From Chitinolyticbacter albus (GTDB lineage Bacteria > Pseudomonadota > Gammaproteobacteria > Burkholderiales > Chitinibacteraceae), in contig NZ_JANBVF010000009.1 of the NCBI RefSeq assembly GCF_024437655.1, forward strand, positions 90,698 to 154,697: 64,000 bases of DNA. The letters are read 5' to 3'. The position numbers and the translations under genes were made by a program. Below the pieces are notes generated by a model. It searched no databases, was not told the origin of the DNA, and saw nothing but the letters and a program-made list of their open reading frames with translations. Each line of letters begins with the position of its first letter. Position 1 is the first letter of the stretch. This document shows, one piece after another, positions 17,417-26,749 of this stretch.

Positions 17417-18304
17417 TCAGCCGGCGCGTGTCTGCAGCGCGGCGATACGCTCCGGAATGCTGGGGTGACTGGCGAACAACGCCATCAAACCGTGGCCGCC
17501 GCCGGCGATGCCGGACGCTGCCATATTGGCCGGCAGCACACCTGCTTCCAGTCCGCCCAGGCGTTGCAGCGCGGCGATCATCGGCCGTGGCGTACCCAGG
17601 ATGCGGGCGGCGCCCTCGTCGGCACGGTATTCGCGGTGGCGCGAGAAGTAGGCGACGACCACGCTTGCCAGGATGCCAAACACGATCTCGCAGACGATGA
17701 CGGTGACAAAGAAGCCTATGCCCTGCCCGGCCTGGGCGTTGTCATCGTTGCGCTTGAGGAAGGAGTCGACAAAAAAGCCGACCACGCGCGCCAGGAAGAA
17801 CACGAAGGTATTCACCACGCCCTGGATCAGCGTCAGCGTGACCATGTCGCCATTGGCGACGTGGGCGATCTCGTGCGCCAGCACCGCTTCGACTTCGTCG
17901 CGGTTCATCGTCTGCAACAGACCGGTCGACACGGCGACCAGCGAATTGCTTTTCGACGGCCCGGTGGCAAAGGCGTTGGGTGCGCCGTCGTAGATCGCCA
18001 CTTCCGGCATCGGGATATTGGCGCGTTGCGCCAGTTTGCCCACCGTTTCCACCAGCCAGGCCTCGGCCTGGTTGCGCGGCGTTTCGATCACCTGCGCGCC
18101 GGTGCTCCACTTGGCCATCATCTTGGAGATGGCAAGCGAGATAAAGGCGCCACCAAAACCGAAGATAGCCGCCATCACCAAGAGGGCGCCCAGGTTGAGA
18201 CCATTGGCGGTCAGGTAGCGGTTCACGCCCAAGAGGCTCGCCACGATGCTGAGCACCAGCATCACGGCAATATTGGTCGCGATCAGCAGAATCACGCGTT
18301 TCAT
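17417..18304 (-). CDS. htpX: membrane zinc metalloprotease HtpX
   Basis: Inner-membrane M48 protease that degrades misfolded membrane proteins, complementing FtsH. 295 residues, normal for HtpX. Two N-terminal membrane helices (about 4-25 and 35-60), the zinc motif [12 protein letters not shown] (about residues 138-149), two further hydrophobic segments at 155-180 and 195-220, and [13 protein letters not shown] with the third zinc ligand Glu. ATG 18304 is preceded by GGGGAAA; the frame is open further but lies outside family alignment. It follows the CNNM-type gene by 49 bp on the same strand. Confidence 0.96.
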   Translation of the reverse strand: MKRVILLIATNIAVMLVLSIVASLLGVNRYLTANGLNLGALLVMAAIFGFGGAFISLAISKMMAKWSTGAQVIETPRNQAEAWLVETVGKLAQRANIPMPEVAIYDGAPNAFATGPSKSNSLVAVSTGLLQTMNRDEVEAVLAHEIAHVANGDMVTLTLIQGVVNTFVFFLARVVGFFVDSFLKRNDDNAQAGQGIGFFVTVIVCEIVFGILASVVVAYFSRHREYRADEGAARILGTPRPMIAALQRLGGLEAGVLPANMAASGIAGGGHGLMALFASHPSIPERIAALQTRAG

Positions 18305-18353
18305 TGGTTTCCCCCGTTGACTGGACTGCGGGCCTTGCGGGCCCATCGCGCAT

Positions 18354-19670
18354 TCAGACCGCGTCGCTGTTCGCAGGTTCACTATCGTGCACGATGCGGC
18401 TCGCCAAGACTTTGTCGATGCGCTTGCCGTCCATATCGACCACCTCCAGGCGCCAGTTCTCCCAGGTAGCGATGTCGGCTGTGTGCGGCAGGCGCCCCAA
18501 CAGCAACATCATCATGCCGGAGAGGGTGTGGTAGCGACCCTTGTCCTCTTCGGGCACGGCAGCGAGCTCGAGCTTGTCCTTGAGCTCGGGGATGGGGATC
18601 AGCCCATCGAGCAGCCAGGAACCGTCCTCGCGCGCCACGGCCCAGGCGTTCTCGGTGTCATGCGGCATGAACTCGCCGGTGATCACCTCGAGCACGTCCT
18701 GCAGCGTGACAAGGCCCTGCACTTCGCCGTATTCGTCGACGACGAAGATCATCTCGACGCCGGAGGCGCGAATCTGCTCCAACAGCTCCATGCCGGTCAG
18801 CGTCTCGGGCACGAATACCGCCGGACGCAAGGGCGTCTGCATCAGGTCGACCGCCTTGCCCGCCAGCGTCTGCTGCAACAGATCCTTGGCGCTGACGATG
18901 CCCAGCACATTGGCCAGGCCACCCCGGCAGACCGGGAAGCGGGTGTAATCGGCCTCGGCCACCTTGGCGACGTTGACCTGCGCCTCGTCGTCGAGATCGA
19001 GATAAACGATGTCGGCGCGCGGAATCATCAGCGAGGCGATCTGGCGATCGTCGAGGCGGAACACGTTGCGTAAGAGCGCGTGTTCGTTTTCCTCGATCAC
19101 GCCGGCTTCGGAGCCCTCCTCCAGCATGGCGTGGATTTCATCCTCGGTGACGCTGGGGCCCACCTTGCCCTTGATGCCCAGCACGCGCATCACGGCCCGG
19201 GTCGATACCGACAGCAGCAGCACGAAGGGGCGGGTGATGAAGGCCAGGCCCTCCATCGGCCGCGACACCAGTCGGGCGATGGCCTCCGGATTCATCTGGC
19301 CGATGCGCTTGGGTACGAGTTCACCCAGCACGATGGCGAAATAGGTAACGACGGCCACCACGATAAACAGCGCCAGCGGATCGCTGACATGCTGCGGCAC
19401 GCCATAGGTTTGCAGCCAGTCGGCAAAGGGCTCAGCCAGTGCGGCTTCGCCCATGATGCCGGACAGCACACCGATCGAGGTGATGCCGATCTGGATGGTG
19501 GAAAGAAAACGGGTGGGATCGTCGCCCAGCTTGATCGCAGCGGCGGCGGACACGTCGCCGTTCTCGGCGAGCTTGGCCAGACGTGCGCGCCGCGCGGTAA
19601 CGAGCGCGATCTCGGACATGGCGAACACGCCATTGAGCAGGATCAGGCCGAACAGGATCAGGATTTCCAC
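18354..19670 (-). CDS. CNNM/CorC-type membrane protein (hemolysin family, PaeA/YtfL-like)
   Basis: 438 residues. An N-terminal DUF21/CNNM membrane domain (about 1-190, [20 protein letters not shown] and [13 protein letters not shown]) is followed by two CBS domains (about 205-325, [19 protein letters not shown] and [19 protein letters not shown]), then a CorC_HlyC domain (about 345-430). This architecture belongs to cation or polyamine exporters such as CorB and PaeA; the old name hemolysin is misleading. GTG at 19670 is chosen because CGGAGG lies 6 bases upstream; the GTG at 19685 would place that site inside the gene. The transported solute cannot be determined. Confidence 0.9.
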   Translation of the reverse strand: MEILILFGLILLNGVFAMSEIALVTARRARLAKLAENGDVSAAAAIKLGDDPTRFLSTIQIGITSIGVLSGIMGEAALAEPFADWLQTYGVPQHVSDPLALFIVVAVVTYFAIVLGELVPKRIGQMNPEAIARLVSRPMEGLAFITRPFVLLLSVSTRAVMRVLGIKGKVGPSVTEDEIHAMLEEGSEAGVIEENEHALLRNVFRLDDRQIASLMIPRADIVYLDLDDEAQVNVAKVAEADYTRFPVCRGGLANVLGIVSAKDLLQQTLAGKAVDLMQTPLRPAVFVPETLTGMELLEQIRASGVEMIFVVDEYGEVQGLVTLQDVLEVITGEFMPHDTENAWAVAREDGSWLLDGLIPIPELKDKLELAAVPEEDKGRYHTLSGMMMLLLGRLPHTADIATWENWRLEVVDMDGKRIDKVLASRIVHDSEPANSDAV

Positions 19671-19921
19671 GACGCACCTCCGCACGATTCAGCAGCACAC
19701 AAGGGCCGGCGGGTGGAGGGGTCGGTGCCGGCTGACAGGAAGGCAGCGGCCAAAGGGGATGCGGGCAACAGCCCGCGGCGCGCGGTGACGCGCCAAGATC
19801 GAGGTCGACTCATACGCGGGGACTGGACAGGCCCCGTTACTCCTTTGCTACATGGCAAACAGCGCTGAATCTACCGCATTTTCTCCAGCATGTCTGCCGC
19901 GCCTCCATGTCAAAAGCATAT

Positions 19922-21277
19922 TCAGCAGGCAGGCGCGCCGACGGTGAGCGCCAGCCCGCCCAGCGCCGTTTCCTTGTACTGGTGCTGCATGTCGAGCCCG
20001 GTACGCAACATGGTGGCGATCACCTGATCAAGGCTGACCTTGTGTTCGCCATCCTCCAACAGCGCCAGCTGCGCCACCTTGATCGCCTTCTCGGCGGCGA
20101 TGCCATTGCGCTCGATACAGGGTATCTGCACCAGGCCGCCGACCGGGTCGCACGTCAGCCCCAGGTGATGCTCCATCGCGATCTCGGCGGCGTTCTCGAT
20201 CTGCGCCAGCGTGCCGCCCAGTACGGCGCAATAGGCGCCGGCCGCCATAGAACAGGCGACGCCCACTTCGCCCTGGCAGCCGACTTCAGCGCCCGAGATC
20301 GACGCATTCATCTTGTACAGCATGCCGATCGCTGCCGCGGTGAGCAGGAAATCGATCATGCCCTGCTCGCTGGCGCACGCATCGAAGTTGCGCCAGTACT
20401 GCAGCACCGCCGGCACGATGCCGGCAGCCCCATTGGTCGGGGCCGTCACCACGCGGCCGCCGGCGGCGTTCTCCTCGTTCACCGCCATCGCGTAGAGCAT
20501 GGGCCACAGCATGATGTCGTGCCGGCCAGCGAGCTGCAGCGCAACCAGCTTGCGAAAGATGCCTGGCGCGCGTCGGCGCACCGCATAGCCACCGGGCAAC
20601 ACGCCCTCGTGCCGGCAACCGGCCTCGATGCAATCGTGCATGGCGTGGGCGATGTCGATCAGCCCCTTGCGCACCGCAACCGGATGCTGCAGCGCGCATT
20701 CGTTGGCCCAGGCCACCTCGGCAATGGTCTTGCCCGCGGCACGGCAATGGCCCAGCAGTTCGGCCGCGCTGCGAAACGGGTATGGCACCGCCGCCGCTTC
20801 GGGCAAGGGTTGGCCAAACTCCGCTTCGCTCACGACAAAGCCGCCACCTATCGAGTAGTAGCGCTCGGCGGCCAGCTGCGCGCCGGCGGCGTCCCACGCG
20901 CGAAAGCGCAAACCATTGGCGTGCAGTTTGAGAAATTCGTGCCGGTGCAGCTGCAGGTCGCGCGCGCAATCGAACCCGATCGGGTGATCGCCGTGCAGCA
21001 GCAGCGTGGCCCCCGCCTGCAAGGCCTCGCCGCGCGATACCACCGCCTGCGGATTGCAGCTTGCTGGCTGGCAGCCCTCCAACCCATTCAATATGGCGTT
21101 CACGATGCCGTGGCCGTGGCCGGTGAGCGCCAGCGAACCGTAGAGGTCGACCGCAACCCGTGCCACCGGCAGGCGCCGCACGCTGTCGGCAAAGCGTGCC
21201 GCTGCCAGCATCGGGCCCACTGTATGGGAGCTGGATGGGCCGATACCGACCTTGAAGATGTCAAATACGCTGAGCAT
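19922..21277 (-). CDS. sdaA: L-serine ammonia-lyase (L-serine dehydratase)
   Basis: Iron-sulfur enzyme converting L-serine to pyruvate and ammonia. 451 residues, the single-chain SdaA/SdaB form. The beta domain opens with [20 protein letters not shown] and the alpha domain contains [37 protein letters not shown] and [18 protein letters not shown]. The Cys residues of the last two blocks fit the [4Fe-4S] ligands. GAGGA lies upstream of the ATG. It is monocistronic and divergent from the phosphate transporter gene, with an inverted repeat in between. 236 bp separate its stop from the CNNM gene, where I see nothing definite. Confidence 0.96.
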   Translation of the reverse strand: MLSVFDIFKVGIGPSSSHTVGPMLAAARFADSVRRLPVARVAVDLYGSLALTGHGHGIVNAILNGLEGCQPASCNPQAVVSRGEALQAGATLLLHGDHPIGFDCARDLQLHRHEFLKLHANGLRFRAWDAAGAQLAAERYYSIGGGFVVSEAEFGQPLPEAAAVPYPFRSAAELLGHCRAAGKTIAEVAWANECALQHPVAVRKGLIDIAHAMHDCIEAGCRHEGVLPGGYAVRRRAPGIFRKLVALQLAGRHDIMLWPMLYAMAVNEENAAGGRVVTAPTNGAAGIVPAVLQYWRNFDACASEQGMIDFLLTAAAIGMLYKMNASISGAEVGCQGEVGVACSMAAGAYCAVLGGTLAQIENAAEIAMEHHLGLTCDPVGGLVQIPCIERNGIAAEKAIKVAQLALLEDGEHKVSLDQVIATMLRTGLDMQHQYKETALGGLALTVGAPAC

Positions 21278-21449
21278 CGCGCGATTCCTCCGAAGCGCGC
21301 GGGATGCCGCCTGGCAGAGCGCCTGCGCGGTGGCCCCACGTGTTCGATGATGATGTGAGCTTGGCAGCGCCGGCGCCTGTTCCGCATCAGGGAAAACCTG
21401 CGCTCATCATATAGCGGCACCTTCTGGAAACGGCTTGTACCAACGCCCG

Positions 21450-21465
21450 TTTGCGCTGGCGCAAA
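21450..21465. promoter_or_regulatory. palindrome in the sdaA-pit intergenic region
   Basis: TTTGCGC (21450-21456), TG, GCGCAAA (21459-21465): a perfect 7-bp inverted repeat with a 2-bp spacer, 173 bp upstream of sdaA and 101 bp upstream of pit. The compact dyad suits a dimeric repressor or activator. A CATAAT at 21527-21532 may be the pit -10 box. Confidence 0.4.
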
Positions 21466-21565
21466 TGAGCGGCAGAACCGCCCAACCACCAGAGCATGCC
21501 GCAGAGCGGCAGGTGGCGCTTTCTGCCATAATCCGCCCGGTCATCAAAAAGACACAAAACACTAC

Positions 21566-23038
21566 ATGTTTGATCTCTTCTCCGGGCTCGATGCCTGGGT
21601 CGCCATCAGCCTAGTGCTGGCGCTCGCCTTCGTGCTCACCTACGAATTCATCAACGGTTTTCACGACACGGCCAACGCCGTCGCAACCGTGATCTACACC
21701 AAGGCGATGCCACCGCATCTGGCGGTGATGTTTTCCGGCCTCTTCAACTTCCTCGGGGTATTGCTGGGCGGCGTCGGCGTCGCCTATGCCATCGTCCATC
21801 TGTTGCCGGTGGAACTCTTGATGAACGTGAACACCGGCCATGGCCTGGCCATGGTGTTCTCGCTCCTGTCCGCCGCCATCATCTGGAACCTCGGCACCTG
21901 GTACTTCGGCATTCCGGCATCGAGCTCGCACACGTTGATCGGCTCCATCCTGGGCGTGGGTCTTGCCAATGCGCTGATCACGGGCATTCCGCTGGGTGAG
22001 GGCATCAACTGGAAGAAGGCGATCGATATTGGCCTGTCGCTGGTGATCTCGCCCACGGCGGGTTTTGTGCTTGCCGCGCTGCTGCTGCTCGCGCTCAAGC
22101 GGTTGCTGCCGCTGTCCAAGATGCACAAGACACCGGAGACGCGCCGCGAGATCGACGGCAAGAAACATCCACCGTTCTGGAACCGGCTGGTTCTCGTGCT
22201 CTCGGCCATGGGCGTGAGCTTCGTACACGGTTCCAACGATGGGCAAAAGGGCATCGGCCTGATCATGCTGGTGCTGATCGGTATCGTGCCCGCCAAGTTC
22301 GTGCTCGATCTCGATAGCACCACCTACCAGATCGAACGCACCCGCGACGCCACCATACATATGCGTCAGTTCTACCAGAACAACGCCACGACGCTCGCCG
22401 ACTACCTGGCACTGGGCAAGGCGAACAACGTGGATCTGCCGAAGAAATTCAGCTGCGATCCCAAGACTACCGAGCAGACCATCGCCGCGCTGCTCTTGGC
22501 GCTCGATGGCATCAAGGATTACCGCGACGTCGCGCCCGATGCCCGCTCGCAGGTCCGTCGCTATCTGTTGTGCCTCGATGACACCGCCAAGAAGGTGGGC
22601 AAGCTGCCGCAGATGAGCAGCCGCGACAAGAAGGATCTGGACAACCTGCGCAAGGATCTGACCGCCACCACCGAATACGCACCATTCTGGGTGATCCTGG
22701 CCGTGGCGTTGGCGCTGGGTGTCGGCACCATGATCGGTTGGAAGCGGGTGGTGCTCACCGTCGGCGAGAAGATTGGCAAGCAGGGCATGACCTACGCCCA
22801 GGGCATGAGCGCGCAGATCGTCGCCGCCGCGGCCATCGGCGTCGCCAATATCTTCAGCCTGCCGGTGTCGACGACGCATGTGCTGTCGTCCGGGGTCGCC
22901 GGCACTATGGTCGCCAACCGCAGTGGCCTGCAAGGCGGCACCGTGCGCAACATTCTGCTCGCGTGGGTATTCACGCTCCCGGTATCGATGGGGCTCTCGG
23001 CCCTGTTGTTCTGGCTGGCGACGAAACTATTGGCCTGA
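21566..23038 (+). CDS. pit: PiT-family inorganic phosphate transporter
   Basis: Low-affinity metal-phosphate/proton symporter of the inner membrane. 490 residues. Two PHO4 signature repeats: EFINGFHDTANAVATVIYTK (about 28-47) and SFVHGSNDGQKGIGLI (about 220-235), each in an inverted half. About ten membrane helices flank a central hydrophilic loop (about residues 245-365) that is predicted helical. Length is normal for the PitA/PitB group. The gene is followed by its own terminator. It diverges from sdaA. No PhoU-like partner is next to it. Confidence 0.93.
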   Translation: MFDLFSGLDAWVAISLVLALAFVLTYEFINGFHDTANAVATVIYTKAMPPHLAVMFSGLFNFLGVLLGGVGVAYAIVHLLPVELLMNVNTGHGLAMVFSLLSAAIIWNLGTWYFGIPASSSHTLIGSILGVGLANALITGIPLGEGINWKKAIDIGLSLVISPTAGFVLAALLLLALKRLLPLSKMHKTPETRREIDGKKHPPFWNRLVLVLSAMGVSFVHGSNDGQKGIGLIMLVLIGIVPAKFVLDLDSTTYQIERTRDATIHMRQFYQNNATTLADYLALGKANNVDLPKKFSCDPKTTEQTIAALLLALDGIKDYRDVAPDARSQVRRYLLCLDDTAKKVGKLPQMSSRDKKDLDNLRKDLTATTEYAPFWVILAVALALGVGTMIGWKRVVLTVGEKIGKQGMTYAQGMSAQIVAAAAIGVANIFSLPVSTTHVLSSGVAGTMVANRSGLQGGTVRNILLAWVFTLPVSMGLSALLFWLATKLLA

Positions 23039-23056
23039 TGGTGCAGCAGCAGACGA

Positions 23057-23082
23057 AAAGCCACCCTTGCGGTGGCTTTTTT
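23057..23082 (+). terminator. terminator of pit
   Basis: AAAAGCCACC and GGTGGCTTTTTT pair around CTTGC, 18 bp after the stop. It isolates the transporter from the regulator operon that follows. Confidence 0.9.
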
Positions 23083-23129
23083 GTTGTCCGCAGCACGGCG
23101 CACTTGCATCCCGCCTAAAAATTCATTAA

Positions 23130-23147
23130 TTTCTGTCTTAACAGAAA
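23130..23147 (+). promoter_or_regulatory. candidate GbsR-type operator
   Basis: TTTCTGT (23130-23136), CTTA, ACAGAAA (23141-23147): a perfect 7-bp dyad ending one base before the ribosome site GGAGGAAA of the regulator gene. A dimer bound here would block transcription or initiation, a typical autoregulation layout for MarR/GbsR proteins. Confidence 0.6.
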
Positions 23148-23158
23148 CGGAGGAAATC

Positions 23159-23686
23159 ATGCAGCTCACACCGGTCAAGCAAAAGTTCGTTCTGCACTGG
23201 GGCGAGATGGGTACACGCTGGGGCGTGAACCGTACGGTGTCGCAAATCCATGCGCTGCTGTTCCTCGCCGATGCGCCACTGAATGCCGAGGAAATCGCCG
23301 AGACGCTGGTGGTCGCCCGCTCCAACGTCAGCAACAGCCTCAAGGAGCTGCAAGGTTGGGGCCTCGTGAAGATTGTCCACGTGCTGGGTGACCGGCGCGA
23401 TCACTTCGAGACCAGCAAGGATGTGTGGCAGCTGTTCCGCACCATCGTCGACGAGCGCAAGCGGCGCGAGTTCGACCCCACGCTCACCATCCTGCGCGAA
23501 TGCGTGATGGAGCAAGGCGAAGTCGACGACGCCGCCGCGCTGCAACGCATGCAGGACGTGCTCGACTTCATGGAAACGCTGACCGCGTGGCTGAAGGAAA
23601 TGGAGAACCTGCCGCCGACGACCTTGATGAAGATCCTCAAGCTCGGCGCCAAGGTGCAAAAACTGCTGGGGCGCGGCGATGACTGA
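23159..23686 (+). CDS. GbsR/MarR-family transcriptional regulator
   Basis: 175-residue winged-helix regulator. The HTH segment is EEIAETLVVARSNVSNSLKEL (about residues 45-65), followed by the wing KIVHVLGDRRDHF and a long C-terminal dimerisation helix region. This matches GbsR-type MarR proteins. ATG 23159 has an excellent GGAGGAAAT site; the frame extends upstream but would read through the palindrome. First gene of a six-gene operon, overlapping the next gene by 8 bp, so it probably controls that operon. The ligand is unknown; classical GbsR senses choline, but nothing here concerns betaine. Confidence 0.88.
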   Translation: MQLTPVKQKFVLHWGEMGTRWGVNRTVSQIHALLFLADAPLNAEEIAETLVVARSNVSNSLKELQGWGLVKIVHVLGDRRDHFETSKDVWQLFRTIVDERKRREFDPTLTILRECVMEQGEVDDAAALQRMQDVLDFMETLTAWLKEMENLPPTTLMKILKLGAKVQKLLGRGDD

Positions 23687-24707
23687 ACCATCCGGCGCGA
23701 CCTGGCAGGCGCGGCTCAAGCCGCCCTACGATTGGGCCACAGTGCAATCGCTGATCATGGTTGCGCTCGCGGGCGTGGGCTACGGCCTGCTGACGCGCGC
23801 GCTGTTTGTACTCGGCGACGCGTTGGGGGGGGGCGACATGTTCGAGCTGATGTCGAGCGCCTTCCTGCTGCTGACGCCAACAGCCATCGGTGCCATCACC
23901 GTGTATGCCTCGGCCGATGCCGAGAAGCGCAGCTGGTGGTACTACGGCTGCATGCCCTGGGCCGTGGTGACGCTGTTCGCCTTCTCCAGCGGCCTGATGC
24001 TGATCGAAGGCCTGATCTGCATCGTGATGGCGCTGCCGCTGTTCTGCCTCGGCGGCTCCGTCGGCGGCCTGCTGATGGGAGCCTTCCTGCGCTGGCGCGG
24101 TCGCCAAGCCGGCGTGCTGCACAGCTTCATCGCGCTGCCGCTGCTGGTTGGCGCACTGCCCGGTGGTAGCGATCCGAATGCCTATGGCACGGCCACGGTC
24201 AGCATTGACATCGCCGCGCCACCGGCCGTGGTCTGGCAACAGCTTTACAACGTGGGCCAGATCGCACCGGAAGAAGTGCCGGACGCCTTCATCTACCGCA
24301 TCGGCGTACCCAAGCCGCGCTCGGGCCAGACTGTGACCACACCCGAAGGGCGGGTCAGGCAGGTGCGCTGGCACAAGGGCGTGCATTTCGAGGAAGTCGT
24401 CACCGATTGGCAGCCCGAGCGCACGATAGGCTGGACCTACCGCTTCGCCAAGGACTCCATCCCGCCCGGCGCACTCGATGAACACGTGACCCTAGGCGGC
24501 CGCTATTTCGGCCTTGAAGCCACGCACTACACGCTGACGCCGATCGCTGGCGGCACCCGGCTGACACTGCAGATCGGCTATCGCGTCAGTACCGATTTCA
24601 ACTGGTACAGCCACTGGCTCGGGCAGCTGGCGCTGCGCGACTTTGCCGGGGCCGTGCTGGTGCTGTATCGCAATCGCAGTGAGGCGGCACAGTACGCAAT
24701 GCATTGA
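23679..24707 (+). CDS. membrane protein with C-terminal SRPBCC domain
   Basis: 342 residues in two parts. Residues about 20-150 hold four hydrophobic helices (VQSLIMVALAGVGYGLL, LLTPTAIGAITVYA and two more). Residues about 165-340 look like an SRPBCC/START-like lipid-binding fold: ATVSIDIAAPPAVVWQQLYN at its start, GWTYRF in the middle and the long C-terminal helix YSHWLGQLALRDFAGAVL. A helix-grip domain on a membrane anchor suggests binding of a hydrophobic ligand at the membrane face. No catalytic residues are obvious. It overlaps the regulator gene by 8 bp. Confidence 0.8.
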   Translation: MTEPSGATWQARLKPPYDWATVQSLIMVALAGVGYGLLTRALFVLGDALGGGDMFELMSSAFLLLTPTAIGAITVYASADAEKRSWWYYGCMPWAVVTLFAFSSGLMLIEGLICIVMALPLFCLGGSVGGLLMGAFLRWRGRQAGVLHSFIALPLLVGALPGGSDPNAYGTATVSIDIAAPPAVVWQQLYNVGQIAPEEVPDAFIYRIGVPKPRSGQTVTTPEGRVRQVRWHKGVHFEEVVTDWQPERTIGWTYRFAKDSIPPGALDEHVTLGGRYFGLEATHYTLTPIAGGTRLTLQIGYRVSTDFNWYSHWLGQLALRDFAGAVLVLYRNRSEAAQYAMH

Positions 24708-24772
24708 ATCATCACAATCGGCGCCTCTACCGCAGCGTCCCCGGGCCATCTACTACCTACCAGGAGCACACC

Positions 24773-25099
24773 ATGACCACCATCTACTTCGATAGCCGTT
24801 ATCTGCTCTGCCGCCTGGAAGTCGGGCTGTTGCGCCGGCTGGCTGCCTCGCGTGCCGTGGCCTGGCAGGACTTGAATGCAGCGGGCTTTGATGCGGCCGC
24901 GCTCGGCCTTGCCGACAAGGCAATGCGTAGCGCGCTACACCTGCGCAACGACAGCGGCTGGGTGATCGGGGCCGATGCGGTCCGGGCCATGTATCGCGCC
25001 TGCGGGCTCACCACCCTCGCCCGCCTCACCGAACTCGGGCCGGTGCGCCGGCCCGCCGACGCGGCCTATCGCCTGTTTGCCCGCTGCCACGCCCGCTAG
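24773..25099 (+). CDS. degenerate DCC-type (DUF393-like) protein lacking CxxC
   Basis: 108 residues from ATG 24773, after CAGGAGCACACC. It aligns by eye with DCC thiol-disulfide oxidoreductase-like proteins: the family opening DGxCPxC is replaced by YFDSRYLLCRLE, so only the second Cys survives. The later blocks persist, including DLNAAGFDAAALGL, LHLRNDSGWVIGADAVRAMY and RPADAAYRLFARCHAR. It therefore cannot perform the usual dithiol chemistry and may be structural or bind a partner. An intact homologue is the next gene, 10 bp downstream, so this looks like a diverged tandem duplicate. Confidence 0.75.
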   Translation: MTTIYFDSRYLLCRLEVGLLRRLAASRAVAWQDLNAAGFDAAALGLADKAMRSALHLRNDSGWVIGADAVRAMYRACGLTTLARLTELGPVRRPADAAYRLFARCHAR

Positions 25100-25109
25100 G
25101 AGAGCTGCC

Positions 25110-25508
25110 ATGCTGATCGCCTACTACGACGGCAGCTGCCCGTTCTGCAGCCAGAGCATGTACGCGCTGCGGCGCCGTGCCCCAGACGCGCTGCAGCTGG
25201 TCGACGCCGCCGACCCGGCGTTCGATGCGGCCCAAAGTGGCCATACCCGCGCGGAGCTGATGCACAGTCTGCATGTGCAGGATGCAGCGGGTACGGAATA
25301 TGTCGGCGTGGCAGCCGTATGCGCGGTGTTCAAGGCAGCTAGGCTCGGCTGGCTGGTCTGGCCGCTGCGCCTGCGCGCGCTGCAGCCGCTCTGGTTTCGC
25401 GCCTATGCCTTGCTCGCCCGCCAGCGCTACCGGCTCAGCCAGGCCGCCGGCCTCGATTGCCCGAACGGCACCTGCACGCTCGACCCCTGGCGTTGGGGCA
25501 GCGAATGA
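25110..25508 (+). CDS. DCC-family (DUF393) thiol-disulfide oxidoreductase-like protein
   Basis: 132 residues, thioredoxin-like DCC family. The motif YYDGSCPFCSQSM at residues 5-17 carries the redox-type CxxC, followed by VDAADPAFDAA, LMHSLHVQDAAG and GVAAVCAVFKAARLGW, and a Cys pair near the C-terminus (DCPNGTCTLD) that could be a second redox or metal site. ATG 25110 follows AGGAGAGCTGCC. Its stop overlaps the ATG of the next gene (ATGATGA). Members of this family often accompany DoxX-type membrane proteins, as here. Confidence 0.85.
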   Translation: MLIAYYDGSCPFCSQSMYALRRRAPDALQLVDAADPAFDAAQSGHTRAELMHSLHVQDAAGTEYVGVAAVCAVFKAARLGWLVWPLRLRALQPLWFRAYALLARQRYRLSQAAGLDCPNGTCTLDPWRWGSE

Positions 25509-26749
25509 TGAGCAGTTTCCGCATCCTGCTGCTCGGGGCAGACGGCTTCATCGGCCGCCACCTCGCCGCCGAACTTGAGGCGCGGGGCCATACCGTGGTG
25601 GGCGGCGTGCGCCAGCCCCGCAACGCCTCCGACATCGCCGTCGATTTTTCCGTCGACCACGACGTTGCGACCTGGCTGGCGCGCGTGCGCGGCTTCGACG
25701 TGGTGATCAACGCGGTCGGCGTTTTCCGCAGCGGGCCGCGCGCCGGATTCGACGCCATCCACGAGACGGCGCCACGCGCCTTGTACGCGGCCTGCCACGA
25801 GGCCGGCGTGCGCCGAGTGTTGCTGATCTCCGTGCTAGGTGCGGCAACCGACGGCGCCACCGCCTACTGGCGCAGCAAGGCAGCCGGCGAAGCCGTGCTG
25901 CGCGCGGCCGGCGTGCCATGGACCATTGTGCAGCCGGGCCTCGTCTATGGCGCGGACGGGGCCAGCAGCCGGCTGTTCGCCCGGCTGGGCAGTCTGCCAC
26001 TGCAATTGCTGCCAGCCAGTGGCGACGTCCAGCCCATCCATGTCGATGACCTCGCCACCGGTTGCGCCCGGCTGATCGACGCAGCCGATGCCGCTGGAAA
26101 GACCTTCATCGCGACCGGCCCGCAAAAACAGTCCTTCGCCCTGTACCTGCGCCGGCTTGGTGACCGCGACCGGGTTTGCTCGCTGCAGCTGCCCGCCAGG
26201 CTGGGCTCCATGCTGGCGATACTGCTGGAACGTCTGCCCGGCAGCCTGATCAGCCGCGACAGCCTGACCATGCTGGCACAAGGCAGCCATGGCGATGGCA
26301 ATGCCTTTGCCGCCTACGTCGGGCGCCCGTTGTGCGCGCCACCCGGCGAAATCGACCCGGCCGGACGACTGGCGCTGCAATGCTGGCAAGTCGCCTGGCT
26401 GTTGCGCGGGGGGTTGGCCTTCGTCTGGCTGGCGACAGCCTGGGTCTCGCTGTTCGTCTATCCGGTGGCTGGCAGCCACCAGTTGCTGGCCGGCTGCGGC
26501 ATCCCAGCTGCGTTGTTCGAACCCCTGCGCGTCGGCTCGGCGCTGCTCGACGCGGGCTTCGGGGTGCTGACGTTGCTGCGCCCCGGCCGGCGTCTGTGGC
26601 AGCTGCAGCTGGCGCTGATCGCCGGCTACAGCACCATCGTGGCGTTCTGCCTGCCCGAATACCTGGCGCACCCGTTTGGCCCGCTGACCAAGAATGCCGG
26701 GCTGATCGCCGCGCTGGCCGCGCTCATCGTCCTGGAGGAAAAACCATGA
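25505..26749 (+). CDS. NAD(P)-binding SDR protein fused to a DoxX-like membrane domain
   Basis: 414 residues. The N-terminal extended/atypical SDR domain (about 1-290) has the dinucleotide loop GADGFIGRH near residues 10-18, VVINAVGVFRSGPR, a YWRSK matching the YxxxK catalytic pair, and PWTIVQPGLVYG. The C-terminal 130 residues have four hydrophobic helices (about 300-410) resembling DoxX-like proteins. In other genomes such proteins are annotated with these two domains together, often next to DUF2269. Start codons 25505 and 25508 are tandem; the gene is coupled to the DCC gene before it and overlaps the next by 4 bp. Substrate unknown. Confidence 0.85.
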   Translation: MMSSFRILLLGADGFIGRHLAAELEARGHTVVGGVRQPRNASDIAVDFSVDHDVATWLARVRGFDVVINAVGVFRSGPRAGFDAIHETAPRALYAACHEAGVRRVLLISVLGAATDGATAYWRSKAAGEAVLRAAGVPWTIVQPGLVYGADGASSRLFARLGSLPLQLLPASGDVQPIHVDDLATGCARLIDAADAAGKTFIATGPQKQSFALYLRRLGDRDRVCSLQLPARLGSMLAILLERLPGSLISRDSLTMLAQGSHGDGNAFAAYVGRPLCAPPGEIDPAGRLALQCWQVAWLLRGGLAFVWLATAWVSLFVYPVAGSHQLLAGCGIPAALFEPLRVGSALLDAGFGVLTLLRPGRRLWQLQLALIAGYSTIVAFCLPEYLAHPFGPLTKNAGLIAALAALIVLEEKP

